Shown here in pieces: positions 1 through 11,083 of a stretch of DNA of 64,000 nucleotides. How positions within the stretch are numbered: the first letter of the stretch is position 1; each line of letters begins with the position of its first letter. The position numbers and the translations under genes are program-made. Under the pieces are notes generated by a model. That model had not been told where the DNA came from. It was given only the letters and a program-made list of their open reading frames with translations, and did not search any database. The stretch is from Davidsoniella eucalypti (lineage: Eukaryota; Ascomycota; Sordariomycetes; Microascales; Ceratocystidaceae), in contig RMBW01000060.1 of the NCBI GenBank assembly GCA_004009845.1, forward strand, positions 124,001-188,000, given 5' to 3'.

Positions 1-110
1 TTCTCGAGATCCCCATCTCTGCCTGCCATATTCTAGCTAGCAGATTCTCTTGAAAGCACACATCGGCACCAATATACACAACTTAACTCACTCTATCCTA
101 CAACCAAACC

Positions 111-2215
111 ATGCACAGCATGCGATCTAAACGGGACATCGAGCTCAATGAGCTCAAGTTCGGCAATGAATCATGGGCGTTCGACACCAACTTCACCTTG
201 CGCGAGCCTATGTACGAAGTCAAGCCAAAAGAACCGTTCTTTGCCGGTTTCATCGACAGCTTTAGACGCGATCCCACATTACGCATCACTCCGCGTGATC
301 CGAAAGAAGAAGCTCAGATTCGCGCCGCTGCACAAGCAAATGGCGGCCACTTCTACGATATCGAGATGAGTATCTTGCAGACGTCGCATTCTGGATTGGC
401 TCGGAAGCTTAAAGGTCGCCATCTGCAAATGATTGCCATTGGTGGCTCTATCGGTACGTCATACGTTGGTTTGTCTCGTTTGGTTATTTGATCGTTGGGG
501 GGCCCAAAGCGCTGTCATCACAAGTTGGGTTGTTGTCTATGGGCAGCGGAATTCGAGGTTGATTGAATGTGACTTGGTGACTAAGTGTGGAATCACATCA
601 TCACCCTTGAGCTATCCCCAGTATCAAAAGTACCAATCAGCAGCAACAATAGCTAACATGTGATATCCCTACAGGCACTGGATTATTCGTTGCTTCGGGC
701 AAGGCGCTACAGGCCGGAGGCCCGGCATCTCTACTTATCGCCTTCAGCATCATTGGCTTCATGCTGTACTGCACCTGCCAAGCGCTGGGTGAGCTGGCCG
801 TTGCCTTCCCCGTCGCTGGATCATTTTCAGCATACTCTACTCGTTTCTTGGATCCGTCTTGGGGATTTGCCATGGGCTGGAAGTAAGTAGTCACACTTAC
901 TATGATTGAGCCTTGAAGAAAGACTAACAATTTCACTAGTTACGCCTTCCAATGGGTCATTGTACTGCCGCTAGAGGTCATCGCCGCTTCAATCGTTTTG
1001 AATTATTGGGACCAAGACATGCCACGAGCACCTTTTGTCACCCTTTTCCTCGTCTTTATCATGGTAACTAACCTTTTTGGTGTCAAGGGATACGGTGAAG
1101 CAGAGTTCACATTTGCAATTATCAAAGTTATTGCAGTCATCGGCTTCATTCTCCTTGGCATTGTCCTAAACTGCGGTGGTTACCCAGGCACCGGCTACAT
1201 CGGCGCATCATACTGGGTCGACCCCGGTGCATTCAACAATGGCTTCAAGGGTCTCTGCAGTGTCTTTGTTACTGCTGCCTTTGCCTTTGCTGGTACCGAA
1301 CTTGTTGGTCTTGCCGCCGCTGAAACTGCCAACCCGCGCAAGTCTCTGCCCACTGCGATTAAGCAGGTGTTCTGGCGTATCTGTCTCTTCTATATTGCTG
1401 CGCTGTTCCTGATAGGCCTACTGGTGCCGTACACGGAAGAACGCCTCAATGATGACACTGGAACAGGTGTCAGTGCCCATGCATCACCATTTGTCATTGC
1501 CATCGAACACGCTAAGATCCAAGTTTTGCCATCTATCATGAATGCTGTCATTCTTGTCTCTGTGCTCTCTGTCGGCAATTCGGCCGTTTTCGGCTCATCG
1601 CGTACGCTAGCTGCGTTGGCTGATCAGAACCAGGCGCCCAAGATTCTAGCCTATGTCGACCGGAAGGGCCGCCCGCTCATTGCTATTCTTGTCACCGGCA
1701 TGATTGGCATGATCGCCTATCTTGCTGACTTGTCGCAGCAATCTGTTGTTCTTGACTGGTTGCTTGCCGCCTCCGGTCTATCGTCCATCTTTACCTGGGG
1801 TTCTATCTGCCTTGCCCACGTTCGCTTCCGTCATGCCTGGGCCGCCGCTGGTCATGACTTGACAGAACTTGCCTTCCAGTCGCAAGTCGGCGTTGTTGGA
1901 TCCTACTTCGGCTTTGCGCTAAACTGCCTTGTGCTCGTGGCGCAGTTCTGGGTCGGCGCGTGGCCTATTGGTTACCAGAGCAAGACCTCGTCTCAGCTAG
2001 CACAAAGTTTCTTCCTTGCGTACCTAGCTGTGCCTATTGTGCTAACTTCGTACATCTGCCATAAGCTATACTACCGCACATCGATCATCAGCGCATCAGA
2101 GGTCGATGTCGATACTGGTCGTCGTGACTTCAACCTGCCACTGCTCATCGCACAAGAACGTGCCGAACAGCGCGCGTGGCCAAAGTGGAAGCGCATGTAC
2201 AAGTTTTTCTGCTAA
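111..2215 (+). CDS. Amino-acid permease (AAT/YAT family), three exons
   Basis: Plasma-membrane proton-coupled amino-acid importer of the fungal APC superfamily (GAP1/AGP1/DIP5-like). Proposed exons are 111-453, 675-882 and 940-2215, giving 608 residues, the usual family length. Intron 1 (221 bp) splits the glycine of the first transmembrane motif GGSIGTGLF. Intron 2 (57 bp) splits an Asn codon (MGWN-YAF). The reading frame stays open across both junctions. Visible family signatures are GELAVAFPVAGSFSAY, NLFGVKGYGEAEF, FAGTELVGLAAAETANPR and GNSAVFGSSRTLAALA, with about twelve hydrophobic segments in total. The first ATG (111) begins a hydrophilic cytosolic N-terminus and is preceded by a CT-rich leader. 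Substrate specificity cannot be read from sequence. The repeated DNA begins about 60 bp after the stop. The family call is secure. Confidence 0.93.
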
Positions 2216-3207
2216 GTTGTTTTGTTGTTGTTTTTTGTTTCCATTTTATTCCATGCCATGTTAATGACTGTCATTGTACATACTATATTTGAGTATCTTA
2301 TCTTACCATTTCATCCAAGTCTACACATGCCATCATATACGGGGCCGAATGGCAGCAGGAAGCATTGCTATTTATAGGCGTTATATCGGGTGGTCATCTT
2401 TTTCGCATTCAGCACAATACAAAACATATTTCACATTGTCCAATTATCATATTGTCACTCTTGATTAACTGATTGTCTTATGTACATATCTATTTAAACC
2501 CGATTGTTATCTACGTCACTTTGAACATTGTAACCAAGTTACGGAAGCAACCCTAAGGCGACTACAGTGATAGCATACCCTTCAAACAAAGATATACTTA
2601 CTTTAGCCAGTTACAATTCGAACTGTTTTCAATTAGATAGAATTTCCCGCCTCTCAATAAAAATAACCAGATATTGTTTAGATGGCAATGTTTGCCAAGC
2701 ATTTGAAAAGCATCGTGGCTCAGCGCAACAAAACCAATGTCTCTCTTTATGAAAGGGTCTTGATCTATGAAACAGAGTGCAATTAGGGTTCATAGGCCTC
2801 TAGCCTATTTGCCCTATTCTTTTTTCTATAATTGGAACCTACATATTATTTTTGTCTGGAGAAATTCCATGTGTTTTTGCGAAAGCCAAAGCGCATACAT
2901 TTTTGAAAGTTGCATCTTTTTGATCTCATACCAACATTCCAACAACTCATGGCTTTTTTCATCTAAATGAAAGCTTTACTGCAAGAAATCTGCACAACTT
3001 GGATTTGTCGATAACTGAGTTGGAATCTCAAAAGTTGATCTATAAAAATACTTTGTTAAGGGTGTCAGCCTCATCCTTTTTTCCTTCTATCTTCAAGTAT
3101 TCTACTCTATACACAACTCTCCTGAACAGAACTCCCAATCCAACTTCTAGAGTAGAAGACCGACATTTAAAACTCTTATAGGAACTGGAACAAGTCCCTG
3201 CTATAGA
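2216..3207. repeat. Duplicated 5' flank of the PYM module
   Basis: No gene is seen. From about 2277 to the PYM start, this DNA is nearly the same as 33428-34370. Its 3' part is like 45195-45624, and like the reverse complement of 63840-64000. The duplication edge lies just after the permease 3' end. This block carries the PYM promoter and leader with every copy, so the extra copies could be expressed. Confidence 0.8.
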
Positions 3208-4074
3208 ATGTCGTTACCTAGCCAGCCGACCACCGCCGGAATCATAACTGACAATAGTGGTCAGCGTGTGATTCCAGAATCGACCCGTGCCGATGGAACT
3301 ACACGCAGAGCAATTCGAATCCGGCCCGGTTTCCGCCCCGCAGAAGACATTGAGCGGTATCGTGTCCGTAGCTCGAGAGCATCTCCACGCACACCTGGTC
3401 CGCCCGGATCAGAACCGGCCGTCGTAGTCGTACCACCATCACCGGCTCCATCGAGAACAGCACCTCCTTCAAAAACAACCTTGCCAGATCGGTCGTCAAG
3501 TTCGACAACTGCGGGCGCTTCTAGGTCTTGGTCGACGGCGGAAGAGCCGGATGGAGGTGTCTCGCTAAAGCAGGATATGGGAGGAGGAGTGAGAAATGGC
3601 GCTGCTGTCATCAAAGAGACGGGATCTTGGCAGAGCGCAACAATGCAGAGTTCTATGTCTAATGCTTCTTTGGCAACGTCTGCTCAAATTAGCCCCACAC
3701 AAGCATTCATGAAGAAACAGTCTTGGAGAATGTCTAGCCCACCTTCTACCACCTCTTCTCAAAAGCCTGTACCCTCACCACTCAAGCCTGCGGAGCCCAT
3801 GGAGTCTGACAAAGCTCCAGAAGGTGCAGTTCCGGTTGTTCAGAAAGATCCAGAGGTCAATCGTGAGAAGAAGGCTCGGGCGCTTAAGAAGAAGCTCAAG
3901 CAGGCGCGTGACCTGAAGAATAAGGGCCATACAAAGGCGCTGTTGCCGGAACAATTGGCCAAGGTTATCAAGATTGATGAGCTGGTGAGCGAATTGGCCA
4001 AGCTGGGCTTTGATGAGGAGGAGCAAAATAAAGTAGTGGAGGAGGAAAAGACAGATAGGTGTAAGGAAACTTGA
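3208..4074 (+). CDS. PYM homolog (exon-junction-complex disassembly factor), copy 1, full length
   Basis: PYM binds the Mago-Y14 heterodimer of the exon junction complex and the small ribosomal subunit, and removes the complex from mRNA during translation (established for the family). This 288-residue, intronless protein has the N-terminal Mago-binding segment (about residues 10-45: GIITDNSGQRVIPESTRADG then RAIRIRPGFRPAEDIERYR). A Ser/Pro-rich low-complexity middle follows (about 55-205). The C-terminal basic helix and PYM tail (about 215-275) include LKKKLKQARDLKNKG and LLPEQLAKVIKIDELV. No signal peptide is seen. The 3' neighbour is a family-A secreted-protein gene on the other strand, an arrangement repeated four more times here. 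Recognition rests on the two terminal motifs. Whether this paralog is the ancestral copy is unknown. Confidence 0.85.
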   Translation: MSLPSQPTTAGIITDNSGQRVIPESTRADGTTRRAIRIRPGFRPAEDIERYRVRSSRASPRTPGPPGSEPAVVVVPPSPAPSRTAPPSKTTLPDRSSSSTTAGASRSWSTAEEPDGGVSLKQDMGGGVRNGAAVIKETGSWQSATMQSSMSNASLATSAQISPTQAFMKKQSWRMSSPPSTTSSQKPVPSPLKPAEPMESDKAPEGAVPVVQKDPEVNREKKARALKKKLKQARDLKNKGHTKALLPEQLAKVIKIDELVSELAKLGFDEEEQNKVVEEEKTDRCKET

Positions 4075-5196
4075 GGTTTTGCAAGTTTCTTTTGAGTTTT
4101 ATTAATATATTTCTAACCATTGAAGGCCACAAGGACCTGCTACCTTAAAGCTTGTTTGGCTTGATTGTATTGGCTATTGAACTCTCTAATCATTTAGAGC
4201 ACATATGGTATTTATCTATATACTTGTAAGTATCTCCAATACCCAGGAGTTTTTCTTTCCTCATCGAACAAGTTGCTAACTTTGTAAAATAGGCACTCTC
4301 AAGTACTGATTGGTACAGCTGTCACAACCATCTATACTAGAATATACGAAGAGTTGCTATATGCGGACTTTTCTTAATATAGACTTGGGTCCTTAGGAGA
4401 GTTTGAAAAGTAATCTTCAGTTACATCCAATGTCAATTTGGGTACAAGGACAGAAAAGGTTCAAGGCCTGTTTTGGTAGTATTTTGGCACCTAAGTATGT
4501 GACTTTAGTTGACTTGCCGAATATTTCTCAGTGTTCAATATTGTGTCTTCCGAGCTACAAGTTCCTTTTGCCTTTGTATTTCGTTTTCCTTTCCACTAGT
4601 TGTGACAAAGATTTACCTTAGGCTCTTACTGGTTATGTCCTTCCACGAAGCGGGGTTGCAGCCATATTGTATGTCTCTAACCGTCATGGTGGACACATAT
4701 GGTATATAAGATTGGCACAAAGGGTGCCAAATCTTGCACTATATAAAATACATACTTACTAGTGGATATATCTTTACCAACTTACAAGCCTAGTATGATA
4801 GTGACATAAATACAACGACAGGCCATCATGGGGTCAGGTGATTGTTTTTTTTTGTTTTTTTTAATTCATTTATCTTATGGAGCTATAGAGCTATGAAGAT
4901 TGTCAGGTGATTGTAAATGAGAACATATATCTAATATTAAAAACCAAAAAAGGCAACAAAATAGGATTTGAGCCAAGCAGACGCAAGTCAAAACCTTGGG
5001 GGGGTCAAACTTGGCTGGAAGACTAGGCTAAGATAAAAATGCGAAACTATGAAGAGCACAGAGGCTATATGATATGGTAAATGCTAATAGAAATGCCTGT
5101 GTAGCACCCTTTCTAACTCCACAGTGCTACAGCTTGACATTTCTAGCTATGAAGACTTGATTTGCTGGTCCAGAACAAGCAGATGCCATGTACGCT
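4075..5196. repeat. Intergenic: PYM 3' flank joined to family-A 3' flank
   Basis: No gene is supported. Bases 4075-4405 match 28823-29165, 35232-35575 and the reverse complement of 62635-62978. From about 4418 the DNA matches the reverse complement of 60302-61015, which is the 3' side of family-A copy 8. It includes a tiny retroposed insert at 4846-4901 (separate entry). Confidence 0.7.
4833..4914 (-). mobile_element. Very short retroposed insert with 13-bp target-site duplication
   Basis: The 13-bp word GTCAGGTGATTGT occurs at 4833-4845 and again at 4902-4914. Between them lie 56 bp that, on the minus strand, read CATAGCTCTATAGCTCCATA, a short A+T segment, then an A-rich tail. A 5'-truncated insert with an A-rich 3' end and direct flanking repeats is the hallmark of target-primed reverse transcription. 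The same 3' end recurs at 11921-11946, about 32700-32755, 44021-44070 and 55801-55852. Confidence 0.75.
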
Positions 5197-5928
5197 TTAA
5201 AGTCTTTCAGCCATCCAATTGTAGTAGGCCAGGTCGTTGTAATTGGAGTCAAGTTTGTCTCCAGCTGTGGCAGTCCAGGTCTTAGAGAGCGCCGCAATAC
5301 TGGCAGAAGAAATCCGATCGGAAGTGGTCATACCACCCCAAAACAAACTGTAAAGGTAAAGTTAGTACATACTGTCATACAAACTCAAACCGATACTAGC
5401 ATATAATCAGACTTACCTCTGTGAGTAGCTAGCACTATAACTGGCTTTAGTCCAGTACCAGGTGTTATCACTATCCCTCTGGCGGACTTGGTAGTATCTA
5501 CCAGAGAAGCTCTTGGTGAATCTACCAACCTTACCAACAAGTAGAGCGGGGTTGTTGCAAAGCGTGCTAGTTATAGGGCGCCAGGCCGAGAAATCTGTGG
5601 TGACCACTTTGCATAGCTTAAAGTAGTATGACTTTCCATGAACAAGCTTAAGGTTAGCTCCATCTACCACATCAAATACCACATCATAGTTCCTGTCACG
5701 AGAAAATAGGTGAGGGTGGTCCTCGGCACTGAAAGTTATCTCCTCCTCTTGACCATCTTCAGACACCGCGTTTGTCTTGATGTTGAAGGTGATGTCTTCA
5801 AGAGGAACTTCATTGGAGCGCTCCTGAACATCTACAGAAAGATTTTCAAGGCTCGGGTTCACGGGTGCCGTCGGAACAGCAGCGCTGGAGGCTAGAGCAC
5901 AGAGAGCGAGGACACTGAAGAATCTCAT
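5197..5928 (-). CDS. Family-A small secreted protein, copy 1
   Basis: Exons are 5928-5417 and 5347-5197 with a 69-bp GT-AG intron (branch TACTAAC), phase 2, giving 220 residues. Residues 1-19 form a signal peptide (MRFFSVLALCALASSAAVP). An acidic pro-region follows up to the HLFSR sequence near residue 76. The mature domain has the core motif YYFKLC, a second Cys before LLVGKV, and a GRYYQV strand. The last exon starts with LFWGGMTTS and ends NWMAERL. In this copy the second Cys is in a TLCNN context instead of the usual ETGC. I do not recognise a named family; a secreted effector role is inference from size, signal peptide and copy number. It converges on PYM copy 1. Confidence 0.82.
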
Positions 5929-7491
5929 GGTGATAGAGCGAGAAGATAAGGTGATGAAGGGGTGATACTATAGATTTGGCAGAGCTGTATCAAGGATAGT
6001 AAGAGTGGAGAGAGAGAGAGGTGAGGGTGATGGTGAAGGTGGTGAGAATAAGATCCGAAACAGTGAGTAACCGAATACTTATGTCTTGTTTCTTAGGCTG
6101 AGCTGAGTCTTCTTTTTGTATATCACCTCCTCTTCTTCTCTAAAGCCACTTTCAATACGGCTATATGCTCATGCAACAATGTAAAAACCCCGATATCACC
6201 GTACATAGATAAAAGCACGGACACACTACAGGCCACTCAACAAGGATAATTGTAACTGTAGACAAAAACTAGTTACACCAAGTCCGGAACGAACGAAGCA
6301 ATGGGCTATATTAGAGACGCTTGGGGTCTTTAAGCCAAGTAACTACATTCTAGGTTGAACAAGTTATACCAAAATAAATATAACTAGATATGGCCTTTGC
6401 TGATCACCCCAAGCACTTGGAAAAGTCAACCCATAAACATCTGATCCATCTCCGGAGTTCACCGGGCTTAACCCAGAAATTATACATAGTTTAGGATCTG
6501 GTAGGTTTGCAGTATTTAGATTCATTGATAAAGAGTAGTAGTTCAAAGAGATGCAAATTGGTTGTTGGATAGATCTTGTGTTGATTTTACTACCTTATAT
6601 TGACTGTGAATGAAACTTATCAAAAAAGGGACACTTAGACAATACAAGAATAGAATGTTGGTTCTAGACCACATCAACCTTATTTAACTACCGAAACTGG
6701 GAAGGCACTAAATAAATAGTAGATACCAAGAATTTACAATAGAAAGGGCTTAGCATGACTATTTTCTTTAGGTAGACCAAAAGATATGGATATTTACCAA
6801 AATAATTAATACAAAACTTGACGGAAAATAATTTAACGTCTTCCGCTTAACAAACTCAATAGCTTTGTATGTGCGGGACGAGCCCCAAAGAACTAGTGGC
6901 CCATACCTCCACTATGAGCAACAAAAAAATAAAAATAAAAAAAATAAAACAGTGCATCCACAAAACTATTCCCCAAAAGACAGATCCACAAAACCCTAAG
7001 TGGAGCTACCATCCCCACTATTCAGTGAGCCTCCAAGAGGCTGGTAATCGTGGCCGTAAGAATGAAAAATTCGGCGTAATCGAGTCGGGTGCTATGGATG
7101 AAGCAACAGTGACAAGATTCCCGCGCCGCGGGGTCGGGCATCTGGAACCTTCAAAAGGCTGCCCGCCGTGTGTGAGTGTGGCTCCCTGAGGTGAGTGGAT
7201 AGACTCGGGAGACCAACGATCGAAAAGGTGCGGGGTCGGTCGCTGGTGAGAACATCCCTCGAGAGGGGAAATCGGGCTCAAGGCCTCCTTAGGGAAGGCC
7301 AAACTTGACTGGAAGACTAGACTATGAGATAAAAATGCAAAACTATGAAGAGCACAGAGGCTATATGATATGGTAAATGCTAATAGAAATGCCTGTGTAG
7401 CACCCTTTCTAACTCCACAGTGCTACAGCTTGACATTGCTAGCTATGAAACCTTGATTCGCTGGTCCAAAACAAGCAGATGCATATATGCT
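5929..7491. repeat. Family-A 5' region, spacer and a retroelement fragment
   Basis: No gene is supported. About 5929-6750 is the family-A promoter and upstream spacer shared by all copies (best match 31025-31900). Bases about 7060-7305 match part of the repeated block at 44850-45020, for example ACTCGGGAGACCA and CTCGAGAG, so this is a retroelement-like fragment. Bases 7306-7491 are the 3' flank of the next family-A gene. Confidence 0.65.
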
Positions 7492-8232
7492 TTAAAGTCT
7501 TCGAGCCATCCACCTGTAGTAGGTCAGGCAGTTGTAAGTGGAGTCAAAATCGGTTCCCGCTTCGGCAATCCAGGTGTTGGAGAGTGATTTAATATTGGCA
7601 GAAGAAATCAGATCGGAAGTGGTTATACCACCCCAATCCAGGCTGTAAAAGTAAAGTTAGTACATACTGTAATATAGACTCAAAAGTATAAGGGTATATA
7701 ATCAGAATACTTACCGCTGTGTGGATCTAACATGATAACTGACTGAACTTAGGAACCAGGTGTCATCATCATCATTCTGGCGAACATGGTAGTAGGTACC
7801 ACTGAAGGATTTGGTGAACCTACCAACCTTGCCAACAACTATACCAATGTGGCTGCAACCAGTCTCCTGAATAACATTTTCGGTCACGTAGGTATCGGGC
7901 GCGAAATCATCGGTAGCCAGAGTGCATAGCATGAAGTAGTATGCCTTTCCATGAGAAAGCGCACTAGGAGCAACGTTAGATGCCTTATCATATTCATCGT
8001 CACGAGAATAGAGGCGAGGGTGGTCCTTGGCACTGAAAGTTATCTCCTCCTCTTGACCATCTTCAGACACCGCGTTTGTCTTGATGTTGAAAGTGATGTC
8101 TTCTAGAGGAACTTCATTGATGTGTTCCTGAACATGTACAGAAGGAGTTTCAGGGCTCGGGTTTACGGGCAGGGTCGGAACAGCAGTGCTGGAGGCCAGA
8201 GCACAGAGAGCGAGGACACTGAAGAATCTCAT
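7492..8232 (-). CDS. Family-A small secreted protein, copy 2
   Basis: Exons are 8232-7715 and 7642-7492, intron phase 2, giving 222 residues. The start is placed at the conserved MRFFSVLALCALASS signal peptide. An in-frame ATG 39 bp upstream exists only in this copy and would bury the signal peptide, so it was not used. The pro-region carries VPLEDITFNIKTNAVSEDG. The mature part has YYFMLC, an ETGC Cys, VVGKVGRFTKSFSGTYY and HVRQ. The last exon begins LDWGGITTS; it has an extra Cys in YNCLTYY and ends RWMARRL instead of the usual NWMAERL. A family-B gene lies 2.1 kb behind it on the same strand. Unnamed family; effector role inferred. Confidence 0.82.
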
Positions 8233-10353
8233 GGTGATAGATCGAGAAGACAAGGTGATGAAGGGCGACACTATAGAGTTGACAGAGATATATCAAGGAT
8301 AGTAAGAATGGGGAGAGAGAGAGGAGCGTGACGATTATTAAACAAACTGACTTGCCGTGATACTTATATCTTGTTTGTTAGGCTGAGCGGAGTCTTCTTT
8401 TTGTATATCACCTCCTCTTCTTCTCTAGAGCCCCTTTCAGTACGTCTATATGGTCATGCAACCAATGTAAAAACCTCGATATACATGTCACCATATACCT
8501 AAACCAGTAAGGTATGATACATGTAGATAAAAGCACAGGCATATTACAGGCCTTTCAATGAATAACTGTATCTACATGTACATGTAGGCAAAGACTAGTT
8601 CCATCAAGTCGGGAATGACGATATGGGCTATATTAGAGAAGCTTGGGGGCTTTATAGGCCATGCGAGCCCAAGTTTAACTATATTCAAGGTTGAACAAGT
8701 TATAACAAAAGAGAGATAACTAGATATGGCTGATGCTGATAATGCCAAGCACTTTTGGGAAGGTCAACCCATGAACATCTGATCCATCACCGGAGTTCAC
8801 CGAGCTTAACCCAGAAAACATAGTTTTAGATCTGGTAGGTTTACTCAGTAGCATTGATAAAAAGTAAAAGCTCAAAGATATGTAAATTGGTCATTGGATA
8901 GATCTTGTGTTGATTTTGCTGTACCCGGTATATTGACTGTGATACCCTGGAATGACACAGATCAGAAAAGGGACACTTAGATACAAGAATGGAATGTTGT
9001 TCTAGACAAGACCAACCTTATTCAACAACTCAAACTAGATAGAAAATAAAGCACTAAATAATTAGTAGATACCAAGAATTTACAATAGCAAGGGCTTAGC
9101 ATAACTATTCTCTTTAGCTGGACTAAAAGATCTATATATGTACAAAAAAAAAAAAAACTTGATGGGAAATAAATTTTAACATATGGTCATTTTTGTAAGA
9201 TGTAGAACTGTAAATAATGTAGATTGGTCTACTATTCTTACTAGATGACAAGGGCCAAACTACATACCTAGAAGAGATCCTGATACGCGGAAGGTTAGCA
9301 CATCTTCTCATCTATCGGTTGTTCTTCATGCATTGTGCCATTGATTACTATGGAATCAAAGGGCCTGAGTCTTGGTACTTCCACAGTATGGGAATATATC
9401 ATCCTTCATGGTGTGACATTAGAAATCGGAATAACCGAAATCTTGTCGACGCTATGTAAGAAATTGTAAACAAGTATAGGGATGAATCCTAGCCATATGT
9501 CAAAAGGAAAATATCGAGGTAAAAGATCGAGCACTTGCGCTATAACCCTTGTTTTCAATCTTCTAGTGCCCTCAACCTCAAAAAAATTTCGAAAACCGAA
9601 CTGAAAAAAACAAAACAAAAAACAGAAAAATTAAATATAGTAAAAGGCTAAGAATATTGTGAAAATGCCTTGCAGTACATAATAGACATCATTCTAGAAA
9701 CATGCCTAACTTTATAAAGTTGTACTGACTTATATCTTTGATCCATACATTGGACATTACTAGGCCATATGAAGGAAGTAGTGGAGGGATAGTTGGTTTA
9801 GTTGATGCCAATGGTGCTCAGAAGCTTAAAACATAAGAGTGCTACCTAAACCAGTAATATTGAATTTTCCATAGCTATTAAAAATTAAGATTAGCAGGTT
9901 ATTTTTCTTTCATTACAAACAAAACAAAAGTTAACAAACATGTTACCAATTAGGTAAATGTAAAGGTTGTAAGCCTACTATATATAACAGAACTTTAAAT
10001 TTATAATGATAAAAAAAAAAGAAAAACTTGGACCAGAACAATAACTGTGATGAAAGTATGTAGGAACATGGAATAAGAGAATTTAGATGTTAAAAGAAGT
10101 AATTATCGAAAGGAAAAATGCTAAATGTGGGACTCTAGAGAAACTATAGAAAGACTATTGAGGAGATAGAGGCCAAAATGCAAGACTATGAAGTAGCCGA
10201 GGGGGCTATATGATGATTAAATGCGTCATGTGGTGGGAAAATGAAGTCCTAGTTAGGCTTTTTCCATGAACAAGCTCCAGTTGTAACGTTGTCTTCCTTG
10301 CCTAGAGGTTGGCCTAGTAAAGATACTTCATGTAGAGCTACTCGATATGCTTC
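8233..10353. repeat. Spacer between family-A copy 2 and family-B copy 1
   Basis: No gene is supported. The whole stretch matches the A-B spacers at 37298-39503 and 54318-56650. It includes the family-A promoter block, an A-rich region near 9600-9630, and the 3' flank of family B. Open frames here are short, A/T-rich and not conserved between the copies. Confidence 0.65.
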
Positions 10354-11083
10354 TTACAGGTAATTAGTAAGGAAGTGGTAGTAGGACATGCAGTTGTACA
10401 CCATGGACAAAGTGGAACCCGCTTTTCCCAACCACTTCTTAGTGGCCGCCTCAAGAACTTCATGGCCGTAATTAGCTTCGGTTCTACCACCATAGATAAG
10501 GCTATGAAGGTTGTTAGTATATGCTGATTAGAGACAAGACGTAGAGGAAACTTTGTTAGGGAACTTACTGCTGTCCAGACCTGGCCAGGTACTCTCGATT
10601 AGTTGAGAACCATTTGCCACCGTTACTCTGGCGGACTTGCCAGTAAGTGCCCTGGAATTTGGACTTATTGTCATAGACCATTCCAACAACGAATCCGACA
10701 TGGTAGCAGCCGTCTGTGACGTCGATGACATGCAAGACAATTGGGTTTCTGAAGTCAGCGCCAGGAGGGAGCTCATTGCACAACATGAAGTAGTACGAAG
10801 CACCATCCACAAATTCGTAAGGGGAGGCTTCATAGGCTGCCTCGTAGGCATCGTCACCTCTCCGTTCCAGAGAACCCAGACTAGTCTCAGTATTGGCTCC
10901 GTCAGACTCGCTATCTTGCTTGGGAAAATAAATTTTAAGATCATCAAGAGAGATCGAGAATTCTTGGGCTACCATCTCACTGCTAGGATCATTGAAGCTA
11001 TCAAGGTCCATGTTGGTAGACTCAGCCGGGACAGCAGCGCTGGAGGCGAGAGCACCAAGAACAAGAAGGCCAAAGAACTTCAT
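10354..11083 (-). CDS. Family-B small secreted protein, copy 1 (intact)
   Basis: Exons are 11083-10569 and 10501-10354 with a 67-bp phase-2 intron (branch ATACTAAC), giving 220 residues. Signal peptide MKFFGLLVLGALASSAAVP. The acidic pro-region ends with LERRG near residue 80, a good match to a Kex2-type dibasic site. The mature domain has YYFMLCNELP, the second Cys in DGCYHVGFVVGMV, then GTYWQVRQ. The last exon begins with LIYGGRTEA and has W, AGSTLS, an extra Cys (YNCMSYY) and YL at the end. The start at the conserved MKFF is preferred over the upstream in-frame ATG at 11185, which would add a non-signal leader. Same intron place and layout as family A. Confidence 0.82.

Noticed and set aside
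3261..3614. Antisense frame over PYM, also at 34424 and 63439
   Set aside because: Shadow of the GC-rich, Ser/Pro-rich PYM sense frame. No start context or family match.
5188..5406. Antisense frame over the last exon of family A (MYALKSFSHP...), repeated at 30287, 36551, 46264 and 60310
   Set aside because: Opposite-strand shadow of exon 2 and the intron; it contains the reverse complement of the splice acceptor.
5710..5895. Antisense frame over the family-A pro-region, present in most copies (MRVVLGTESYLLLLTIF...)
   Set aside because: It lies opposite the most conserved part of family A, so its conservation is explained by the sense gene. No separate signals were seen.
6869..7189. 106-codon frame upstream of family-A copy 2
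   Set aside because: It spans an A-rich stretch and a retroelement-like fragment, and is not conserved in the other copies of this spacer.
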